NCBI RefSeq assembly: GCF_000151315.2
Contig: NW_011887294.1
Coordinates: forward strand, 1,607,024 to 1,621,958
Length of the DNA stretch: 14,935 bases
DNA from: Capsaspora owczarzaki ATCC 30864
Lineage: Eukaryota; Opisthokonta; Filasterea
Direction: 5' to 3'
This document shows positions 7,555-14,935 of the stretch, piece after piece. The notes beneath the pieces were generated by a model. That model was not told the origin of the DNA. It did no database searches and saw only the letters and a program-made list of their open reading frames with translations. Every line of letters starts with the position of its first letter. The stretch's first letter is position 1. The translations under genes were made by a program, and so were the position numbers.

Positions 7555-9117
7555 ATGGCTGGCGTTCCAAACGCGAAACGCGCTCGAATCGAGCTGGACC
7601 GCGCGGATGCCGACGATGGCGCGACCCGAAGCTCGAGCATGTGCGATCAGGCTGGCATCTCATCCGAGGAGGGCGAGCACGCGACCGAGCCAGCGCGGCG
7701 CCGTCGCGTCGTCGTTGTCGCCGCACCATTGAGCGGTGCCACTGAGACTGAAGGCGCTTCTCCAAGGGACGCATTCGAACAGCCGCCTGCTCAAGCGGAT
7801 GGCGCACTACAGCCACTGTTGCCCACAGCGGAGCACACACACGACGGAGAGCGAGATGCCTCAGAGTCGAATGCAGTCGCGCCGGCGGGCGATTCAGACG
7901 ACCTTGTGCTGGATGTCACTTCGCTCGTCGATCTCCACAATGCACATCGCCTGATGGAGTTTGATTGGCGTCGATCACGCTCGGCATCCACCGTCAGCTG
8001 GCGTGATCGGTGTGTGATGGACCGAACCTTTGATGTGCGCGCGCTGGCGCTCTCAGACTCCCAGCGTGCACTGTGGGATGCGCACCCGCACTGTCGACAA
8101 GCATTCATACACGAGTGCCATCAAGTGCTTGAGCGGGATGCTCGACTCTCAGCTGCCGACCGTCTGCTCACCGATGCGAGCCCAAGTTCCCCGTACCGTC
8201 GTCGCGAAGGCCAGATGAAAACCGTCGACCACTGGGGCCAAAGGAAACTGCTCATATCAGAGATTGAGTTTCTGACCATGCACGCCACCCAAGCAGATGT
8301 GCCTGTGGTTGTCATTTATGTTGGCGCCGCGCCGGGAAACCACATTCAGTTCTTGGCTGACGAGCTCTTCCCCACCGTTCGCTTTGTGCTTTATGACCCT
8401 CGGCCATTTGAAATTGAGGCATCAGAGATGGTCTCTATCCAGCAAGAGCGATTTACGGACGAGATTGCGCGAAACCTTGCGCCTTCTTGCTCAGACGTGC
8501 GTTTGCTGCTGATCAGCGATGTTCGCTCCTACGAGGACGTCAATGGCGTGGCGGTTGTTTCAATGGCCACCCAGCGTGAGACTGTGGCAGCGGATATGTC
8601 CGTTCAACGTCAGTGGACTGAAATTTTGCGGCCTGCTGCTGCCATGCTCAAATTTTGCCTGCCGTATTCTGCCGGACACACCGAGTACCTTGACGGCGAT
8701 CTGCATCTGCCCGTCTGGACAGGACCCACCAGCTCAGAAACTCGGCTCATCGTCGTGCCGTCCCAGTCTGGCAGATTTGCAACGCGTGTTTTCGACCACG
8801 AGACGTACTCGAATCGCATGTTTCATTTCAACACCGTGACGCGCACCAGCCTGTTCCCTCACAACGTGCGTGGCGTGGGACTCGATGGATGCTTTGACTG
8901 TGCCTCCGAGGTGCACATTCTCGAGCAATACTTGCGCAGCTCTTGCAGCGACGCATACCGCCGCCAATTGAGTCGTCGCGAATTGCGAGCAGACCACAAC
9001 AGCAGCATTGCGACGTCTGCAGACGTTCCCACTGATCGCCTCGTCGCACGCATGTCGAGCGAAATATCCCGCGCCCTGTCGTTCACCCGAACCTTGGCGC
9101 TGCCTTCTCGGCGCTAA
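7555..9117 (+). CDS. VP39/PARP_regulatory-type cap 2'-O-methyltransferase, 520 aa
   Basis: The predicted enzyme uses SAM to methylate the ribose 2'-O of a capped mRNA's first nucleotide(s). In poxviruses the same fold also serves as poly(A) polymerase processivity subunit. Residues 1 to about 165 are low-complexity, Ala/Asp/Glu-rich and start MAGVPNAKRARIE (basic KRAR, possible nuclear signal). The catalytic fold covers about 165-480. The SAM loop is VVVIYVGAAPGNH (about 251-263). A K-D-K-E tetrad is in order: K231 (QRKLL), D322 (LISDVRS), K366 (AMLKFC) and E395 (SSETRL). No intron interrupts it. The frame stays open 60 codons upstream of M61 (ATG 7555), but that part starts in a poly-T tract and looks non-coding. 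The best matches I know are large-DNA-virus cap methyltransferases and trypanosome cap-4 enzymes. Ordinary eukaryotic CMTR1/2 are FtsJ-like with the same tetrad but different surrounding motifs. Transfer from a giant virus is plausible but unproven. Confidence 0.82.
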   Translation: MAGVPNAKRARIELDRADADDGATRSSSMCDQAGISSEEGEHATEPARRRRVVVVAAPLSGATETEGASPRDAFEQPPAQADGALQPLLPTAEHTHDGERDASESNAVAPAGDSDDLVLDVTSLVDLHNAHRLMEFDWRRSRSASTVSWRDRCVMDRTFDVRALALSDSQRALWDAHPHCRQAFIHECHQVLERDARLSAADRLLTDASPSSPYRRREGQMKTVDHWGQRKLLISEIEFLTMHATQADVPVVVIYVGAAPGNHIQFLADELFPTVRFVLYDPRPFEIEASEMVSIQQERFTDEIARNLAPSCSDVRLLLISDVRSYEDVNGVAVVSMATQRETVAADMSVQRQWTEILRPAAAMLKFCLPYSAGHTEYLDGDLHLPVWTGPTSSETRLIVVPSQSGRFATRVFDHETYSNRMFHFNTVTRTSLFPHNVRGVGLDGCFDCASEVHILEQYLRSSCSDAYRRQLSRRELRADHNSSIATSADVPTDRLVARMSSEISRALSFTRTLALPSRR

Positions 9118-9434
9118 AGAGTTTTTTTTTTTTTTTTTTTTTTTGCTGCTTCAGTTGAATCCCGAACCAATGCGCCACCCCAACACACACCCTCCTTGTA
9201 CTTTTATTCTATTCTTCTGCTACGTACATGATAGCACTCCTGTATCCAATAATACACTCAATGTTCGCAACATCGTCGTGCTGATTGTTCGAGGCAGTGC
9301 CAATCGAGTGCAGTCGTGAATTATTTTTTTTTTTTTTTTTGGCTGATCATTCTCTCCGTTTTCCCACCGCCGCTGTCCCCACCCTCAGCCTCCCTCTGCC
9401 GCAGCAATAGCCGAGCCGAGCTTCTGCCGACGAT
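9118..9434. other. Intergenic spacer between methyltransferase and propeller genes, with T23 and T17 runs
   Basis: This 317-bp spacer between same-strand genes has a T23 run at 9122-9144, five bases after the methyltransferase stop, and a T17 run at 9324-9340. It must hold the first gene's 3' end and the second gene's promoter. No canonical AATAAA was found; AATAAT near 9249 is a weak alternative. No gene or RNA was recognised. Confidence 0.6.
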
Positions 9435-11322
9435 ATGCCCGTGGCGCCTCCACTCATCACGCTGCGCCGGGCACTGTCGTTGGCACTCGTGCTGGCTGTC
9501 GTGCTCCAGAGTGCCGCTGCGACGACGGACGCCGAGATCATTGCTGCTCAAGCACATGAGGACGGTCGCGCGCTCGCCGCTGAGCCGCCGGTCGGCCTGT
9601 TCGATGCCACGCACCACACACAAGCACAGTCGCACCAGACGCGACGACAGCTGCGTGAGAGTGGCGACTCATGTCCCGTGAATGCGACCTGGCCCAGATT
9701 CAGGTAATCACACAAGCACACAAGGCCTGAGCAGATCCATCCGTCCCCCCCCCCACATTTTGCTCATCAAGTCCATCCCAGCTCAACATGCACTCTCAGA
9801 GTTGGCACAAAGACTCACAGTTGGATGATGCGGATTTTTTTTTTTTTTTTTTTTTTGGCTGCTGCTGCGACAACCATTGAAATTTTATTCTCACGGTTTT
9901 TGCGTTCGTTCGTGCTGATCCTCGTTTTGCGTTTGCAGAAATGACAATCAAAATTCTGGAGCGAATGGATGCTCGACCTTGCAGCAAGACCCAAACTCTA
10001 CGTGGGTTTTCGATTTTTCCCAGGACACAATGGTCGGGGCAATCACCGCCTGGATGTCCTCCACGAACGCAAGTGTGCCTGAAACGCCTCTGCTGCTGAC
10101 GGCAAGTGCTCGCACGCAATCCATCTATGCCATTAACATTACCGATGGGACGCTGTTCTGGTCGCAACAACTGGGCCAGTCGCTGGGCTACATTGCAGGC
10201 GTCTCGCCGCCAAGCAACACGAACGACCTGTATGTGACTTGCGACGATTGCCACGGTCTCTACCATGTCAACCTGGAGAACGGTACCTCGAGTTTGTTGT
10301 ACACGATCGACAACAGACTGGACGTCCTGTGGTCGCCCTTCTTCCTGTCCAGTGACGGCCCCGCGCTTCTCGCCTTGTCCAAATCGCTCACTGTGCTCAA
10401 GATTGATATTGCGAGCGGGGATGCGCTTTGGCAGTACTCGGTGAGCAGATTTGGCGATTCGAGCTTTCCAGACAGCTTTGCAGTCTCTCGAAATGAATCC
10501 GTTGCGGTCTTTTGCTTCAACACGCCAGGCACGGTTATCAGGCTCGATATGGGCTCGACCCGTACTGTGCTCTGGAGTCGAGTGATTGCAGAGAAAGACG
10601 AGTACTTGCGCAGCAGCGCGCCAGGTCCTGCCCTTCTCAGTGTCGGAACTCCAGTCATTGTCGAAGGCATTCCGGGCGTGGAGGACATGGTCTTGGTCAC
10701 TGGGCTCAACCACACATTTTTTGCAATCTCACTGTCCACCGGCGACGTTCTTTGGCGATTTTCGGCAAACGGCGACTTTGTCACAATGACACCTACTGTG
10801 TTTGCCAACGGCATCTTCTCCGTGGCGTACATTGCTGCACGGCCTCATCAACTTTTCGCCATTCGCTTGCTTGACGGCACGCAGGAATGGATGAGCGATC
10901 TCGGACAAGATTGCTACGCCCCGTCGCTTGCAGCTGGCGATGGCGTGCTCATCCTACCGTGCCAGAACGGCTGGATTCAAGCCAGAAGCGTCGCCGATGG
11001 CAGTTTCTTGTGGCTGTTTGATGCCAGGAAGGCAGGCATTTTGGGCGATGCGCAGGCCTCTGTAATTATTGCTCCAAACTCCACCCTGTTTGCCGTGTTT
11101 CCTAACACTGCGATAGCACTCATCCAGAGTGCACCGCCGCCGACGCCCTCGCCGACATCCAATATCGGACACATTGCAGTGCAAGCCATTGTGGGCGGAG
11201 TAGCCATGGTGGTGCTCGGATTGCTCCTCGTTGGCGTCCTTGTGTATGACTACCGACGCAAGAATGCCGTGTCACGGCAGTACTACATTGGTATCAATAC
11301 CAGCGACCCTGAGTTGCAATGA
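9435..11322 (+). CDS. Type I membrane protein with PQQ-like beta-propeller ectodomain, 550 aa, 2 exons
   Basis: Exon 1 is 9435-9703 and exon 2 is 9939-11322. Donor GTAATC and acceptor TTTGCAG join through a split AG|A codon (total 1653 nt). Residues 1-29 form a signal peptide (two Arg, then LSLALVLAVVLQSAAA). The ectodomain has repeated strands ending in the PQQ-type signature (A-I-x-x-x-x-G-x-x-x-W), for example IYAINITDGTLFW (152-164), LKIDIASGDALW (243-254), FFAISLSTGDVLW (350-362), LFAIRLLDGTQEW (395-407) and IQARSVADGSFLW (436-448). This is the layout of BamB/quinoprotein-like propellers, though nothing shows that it binds PQQ. Many N-x-S/T sites suggest glycosylation. A Pro/Ser/Thr linker precedes a TM helix (about 504-526) and a 24-residue tail starting YDYRRK and containing QYYIG. 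A likely surface receptor or adhesion protein; ligand unknown. It is convergent with the kinase gene. Confidence 0.83.
9704..9938 (+). other. Intron of the propeller gene with C10 and T22 runs
   Basis: A 235-bp GT-AG intron placed between the signal-peptide exon and the propeller exon. It contains a C10 run (9745-9754) and a T22 run (9835-9856). The T run lies about 80 nt before the acceptor, so it is not the usual polypyrimidine tract. Confidence 0.8.
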
Positions 11323-11567
11323 TGGATTGTAGACAGCTTTTTTTTCTTTTTTCTCTCTCTTTTTTTTTGGTTCCATCTCTTGTTTGGTCATTTTTTGATA
11401 CGTTTGATGTTGTTTGGTGATATCATGTATGTTGTGTTTGTGTGTATATATCGATATATAGATTCTTGAACAGGTAGTCCATTGCCAATGCTATGTACAC
11501 CGAAAGTGGGCGCAATCAACCTTGCTAACAAAATAACAAAAAAAAAATAACAGAGGCAAACCCTTCC
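11323..11567. other. Convergent 3' spacer between propeller and kinase genes
   Basis: This 245-bp spacer separates the stop codons of two convergent genes. It is rich in T runs just after the propeller stop (11338-11368) and A runs at 11538-11549, each pointing towards its own gene's 3' end. No AATAAA was found on either strand. Both 3' UTRs must be short or overlap. Confidence 0.6.
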
Positions 11568-11757
11568 TCACTCGGCATAGGCTGGTGGCGCTTCGGAAGC
11601 CGCAGCTTCTTGATTGAGCAGCATGGCGCCGACATCACGAATGGCCGCGGCATTGTAGGCCTTCAATGCTGCAATCTCGGCGGCAACTTCTTGCGCCGTT
11701 GGGCGCGTGTTCGGGTCTTGAGCCCAGCAGCGCAACATGACATTGTACCTGTCGTAA

Positions 11758-11814
<57 letters not shown>

Positions 11815-14700
11815 GTGAGTGAGTGAGTGAGTGTGTGAGCTCAATTGCAGTTTTCTCCAAGCACAGCTCAGGGCTGGTTGCTGTAACAAAACTCTTCGCA
11901 ACGTACATTTCTTCAGGGCAACGGTCGGGGCGCTTGAGCCGTTCGCCAGATTCGTACGTATCGAGCAGCTTGGTAACTTCAACATCCTCCCAGGGAATGG
12001 CGCCATTGGAAAACACCTCCCAAAAAGCGGTACCGGCCGAAAACACATCGCTGGCACACGTAAACCGCCGGTACGACAGGCTTTCGGGCGCCATCGTGCG
12101 GATGGGCAGACGACCACGAGACTGCACAGTGTAGTAGTCGGTGTCCTCTACAAGACAGAGCAGTCAGGTACGACGGCGATGGTGAGTGCTCAGACATCCA
12201 AGCAATACCACCAAGCAGAAAGAAAGAAAAAAAAAAAGAAAAAACAAAAAAACGAAAAAACAAACTAAGGGAACCAAGCACAACTCACCAGCCATCAGCT
12301 TCGATAGACCAAAATCAACAATCTTGATCGTGCAGTTTGGTCCCACAAGACAGTTGCGCGTAGCAAGATCGCGGTGGACGAACTTTACCGACGCAAAGTA
12401 CTCGAGTGCCTGGGCGATCTGTTGGCACATGAATAGCTTTTCCGCCGTCTTGATGGCAAAGTTGCGAGACAGACACTTGTGCAAGAGCACGTCAAGAGAA
12501 CCAAACGGCATGTACTCGAGCACGATCATGTACGGTGTCAACGCCCCTGGCACGACGGTCTTGGCGCTGGCAGGATCGGTGGGACTTGTGCTGCCGTTGC
12601 CTTGATCAACACAGAGGCCAATCATTCCGACGATGGTGGGGTGGCGCAGTTTTTGCAGCAACTCGGCCTCATCAATGAAATCAGCGCGCGACTTGGCGTT
12701 CGCGTCCTCCCGCAAAATTTTGCAGGCAACAATCATAGGAGCAGCACTGGCCGCGGCGCGGTAGGTGGCGCGGTAAACTTGGCTGAACTGGCCCTCGCCG
12801 AGAAGATCAAGCAGCTGCAGATTATTGCGGGCAATCATAGGGGAAGTGAACAGGACAGGAGCGGCGGTAGTCGCAATAGAGTTTCGTGATGGTACTGGAA
12901 CGGCGGAAATGCGAGATGGCCCTGCACCAGACATTGGAGGCGGAGCAGCGGAGCTACGTGATGCAGGGGCACTTGGAGGCGAGACCGCGCGATTCGGTGC
13001 CATGTCAAAGTCGAGCATTTTCCCAAAGAGCGATGCCATGGCCGCGGGATCCCCCGTCTGGTCGTAGATTTGCTCGTCTGGGTGCTCGCTCGCCGTGGTT
13101 TCGTCCTGGGTCGTAGCATAGACGGTGTCCTGTGTAGAGTGATAGACGGAATCTTGTGCAGAGGCATACGAGCTGGGCTGTGCTGCTGCTGCTGCTGCGT
13201 ATGTTCGGGCATCTTGAGCGGAATCGTAGGTGTTGGGCGAGGCGCCTCGATGGCGCCCGACCGTTCCGTATGAGCTCGGCACGCGACCAACTTGGTCATA
13301 AACATCCTCAGTGGGCACATTGATCGTAATGGAAGTCGAGGCACGGTTATTGGAAGTCGAGGCACGGTTATTGGCAGCACTCGGTCGTCGCGGCACAATC
13401 ACATCGTCAGGCTCCACATAGTTTTCGACATCGGGGCGCGTCCTCGGCTTTGCTCGCATGCTGCTGGAGCCCGCAGGACCCAATATAACAGCGTGGTGCA
13501 AGGGATTTGCATGCGAGACGACTTGACTCGAGGGGCGAGACGCGGGCTTTGCCGCCAAACGACTGTTACAAACCAGAGGCCAGATGGATTTTTCCGTGAG
13601 TCTCACGACTGACTTTGCAACCTGCGCTTCAACACACCACATCACTTTTGGTCACTCGTGCAACACGTACTCGACTGATTTCGTGGTGGCCAACTTGCCA
13701 TTCGCACGCCTTCGCCGGCGGACGAGCAGCAGCACAACAATAAGGACGACCAAGACACCGACCACCGCTCCAATAATGATCGGGGTTGGATCCGCGTCAC
13801 CTCCTTGGTTGGTCGAGGTTACAGCGCCCGTGTACGAGCTCTCCAAAGCGATGACGGACGATGATGGTGCGAAGCCATCGGAGTGAGTTGTGTGCACCGA
13901 ATCGCCCGAAGACAGCACGAGATCGGACGAAGACTCCGCGCTGATCGCTGCAGTAGCAGATGACAGCTCCGAGAGGGATGACAGAGATGTGATGGAAGAT
14001 TCAGGTGTTGCAGAGGACTCGGGTGTTGCCGATGAAATGGGTGTTGCCGAAAAAATGGGTGTTGCCGACGAAACGGGCGTTGCCGAAGAAACAGGCGTTG
14101 CCGAAGAAACAGGCGTTGCCGACGACCGTGTGCTCGAGACGGTGGTGGAAACAGGCGTCACAGAGACCGGCGTAGTTGAGCGGTATGGTGGGATTTCACA
14201 TTTGGTCCCAGAGTATCCGTCAGTGCACACGCAAGTTGCGTCGCCCGAGTAGCCGTCGTTGCATAATCCGTGGCCATTGCAGATGTTCCCCGAGACGGCT
14301 GGGCATGCTATGCCATAAAAATCACAAAACAAGCAAAGTCAGAATGACGCGTCAGAGCGAAAGCACAATCAAAATGGACGTACCGATGCAAGAAGAGGTG
14401 CCAAAGCCGGCGCAGCAACGATTGTTGCAGGTGACTGTGCCTACTAGACAAATTACCAGTGCTGAGCAGCACGTAGCTGTTGTTTGCGTTGCGCAGCTCT
14501 GCGGAAAAAATGCAAGTTTCGGTCGTCAGCACTCTTCGCTTCGCCATAGCCGTTATACATCCAATTTACACTCAGGGTCTTACATCGCACGATTGGTAGG
14601 GGCTAAAGCAGGTGTCAGCGCCCTCAACTGTCTGCGGCTGTGTTGTGAACGCGACCGTGGCCAGCAAAACGACCAGCATTGTTGCCAGAGAAGCGCGCAT
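11568..14700 (-). CDS. Receptor tyrosine kinase, Cys-rich/EGF ectodomain, 6 exons, about 875 aa
   Basis: Exons: 14700-14584, 14498-14384, 14307 to about 13667, 13621-12289, 12147-11907 and 11748-11568. In order: signal peptide (1-28), Cys-rich module with an EGF-like part (about 33-125; ICNGHGLC, CVCTDGYSGTKCE), Ser/Thr stalk of S-A-T-P-V-S repeats, TM helix (253-273) followed by RRRRR, a long disordered juxtamembrane region (292 to about 555) and the kinase domain (about 560-845). Kinase landmarks: GEGQFSQV loop (566-573), ACK lysine K592, alpha-C E609, HRDLATRN (707-714), DFG (727-729), DYY in the activation loop (Y740, Y741) and CWAQDPNTRP. Active catalysis is expected. Two usual Trp are replaced: T753 in IRTMAPES and F771 in SDVFSAG. 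The tail ends APPAYAE, a PPxY-type WW ligand. HRDLATRN and the MAPES region favour tyrosine specificity. The exon 3/4 join is uncertain; the ectodomain frame otherwise ends at a TGA at 13652-13654. Confidence 0.82.
11765..11833. repeat. (GA)n then (GTGA)n microsatellite in the last kinase intron
   Basis: About 47 nt of GA dinucleotides run into GTGA tetranucleotides inside the 158-bp intron 11749-11906. On the kinase's strand this is a (TC)n tract ending about 16 nt before the acceptor, so it serves as the polypyrimidine tract. The length is likely to vary between strains. Confidence 0.9.
12148..12288 (-). other. Kinase intron between the DFG exon and the activation-loop exon
   Basis: A 141-nt intron with donor GTGAGT and acceptor TTGTAG. 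Its 5' half is a T-rich tract on the kinase strand (12223-12262). It splits the codon after DFGLSKLMA (phase 1). Without removing it the frame runs into low-complexity Phe/Leu codons and the conserved activation loop is lost, which supports the splice. Confidence 0.85.
14002..14127 (-). repeat. Seven 18-bp tandem repeats encoding the kinase stalk (S-A-T-P-V-S)
   Basis: Seven consecutive 18-nt units (plus strand GGCGTTGCCGAAGAAACA and variants), each adding six residues of the form S-S-A-T-P-V/I/E. They encode part of the extracellular Ser/Thr-rich stalk, a likely O-glycosylated spacer. Middle units are nearly identical and outer ones more diverged, as expected for slippage or unequal exchange. 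Confidence 0.9.
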
Positions 14701-14935
14701 GCTTGTAGAGTCTTGTTAAACGGAGTCTGTTGTGTGAATGAAAAGACTTGGGTTTTGTAACGGGGGGGGGGGGTCACTCTTCGGTGTAGCGTTTCAAAAT
14801 GGTTTAGTGCAAAACCGAGAGGAGACAAAAAAAAAAAAAAAAACCGCAAGGCGTTTGAAATCTGCAGATGTCGGAACAAAAACAAACCAAGTTAGCTGGT
14901 GAAACATGGCAACATACAAAGCAGCAAGTGCGGCA
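14701..14935. other. Region upstream of the kinase gene, with G12 and A17 runs and a possible gene start
   Basis: This holds a G12 run (14762-14773) and an A17 run (14827-14843), on the kinase strand C12 and T17, within 150 nt of its ATG. On the plus strand an ATG at 14868 opens a frame to the window edge (MSEQKQTKLAGETWQ...). It could begin a divergent gene, but 22 codons are too few to judge. Confidence 0.45.

Noticed and set aside
9979-11322. 447-codon frame as an intronless propeller gene
   Set aside because: It has no ATG start there and lacks a signal peptide. Joining to the exon at 9435 through good GT-AG sites gives both.
12186-12605. 139-codon plus-strand frame across the kinase exon
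   Set aside because: Antisense of the HRD/DFG coding region, beginning with Lys-rich codons from the intron's A-rich tract.
13652-14332. 226-codon EGF-stalk-TM frame as a complete separate gene
   Set aside because: It lacks its own signal peptide, which lies two exons upstream, and it is immediately followed by a kinase frame lacking a start. A single receptor kinase gene explains both.

Overview
The window reads as nuclear DNA of a unicellular eukaryote. Genes carry short GT-AG introns, there is no operon packing or Shine-Dalgarno pattern, homopolymer runs of 17-23 nt lie between genes, and there are nested retroelements. A receptor-type tyrosine kinase, an exon-per-repeat LRR gene and roughly 50-55% GC point to a unicellular holozoan. 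A filasterean such as Capsaspora is my best guess; this is inference, not a database match.

Layout. 1-2334 (minus): the 5' part of an APE-type LINE, with ORF1 (Ala/Ser/Pro-rich, two CCHC-like knuckles) and the first bases of ORF2 (endonuclease). ORF1 is frameshifted and split by a 289-bp solo LTR with a perfect TGGGG target duplication. 2335-3342 (minus): a decayed Ty3/gypsy-type gag-pol remnant that the LINE appears to have entered, with a possible LTR at about 3401-3573 touching the end of the next gene. 3558-5883 (minus): an LRR gene of 11 functional exons. Eight LRRs are each encoded by one 84-nt exon bounded by phase-2 introns. A ninth LRR exon is broken by a 49-bp TG...CA insertion with a CTCCG duplication, and skipping it keeps the frame. 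5884-7554: mostly gene-free, with a third LTR relic. 7555-9117 (plus): an intronless VP39/PARP_regulatory-type cap 2'-O-methyltransferase with all four K-D-K-E residues. 9435-11322 (plus): a two-exon type I membrane protein with a PQQ-like beta-propeller ectodomain. 11568-14700 (minus): a six-exon receptor tyrosine kinase with signal peptide, Cys-rich/EGF ectodomain, tandem-repeat Ser/Thr stalk, TM segment, Tyr-rich juxtamembrane region and a kinase domain with its catalytic residues.

The four cellular genes show no shared pathway. Two encode single-pass surface proteins in convergent orientation with a 245-bp gap. One repeat family (LTR starting TGTTAGGATCCCGG) occurs three times, at 941-1229, 4660-4708 and about 6190-6270. 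Its two complete insertions both fall in minus-strand coding sequence. The most unusual items are the virus-type methyltransferase, the exon-skippable LRR exon hit by a minimal LTR, and the tyrosine-repeat juxtamembrane region of the kinase.
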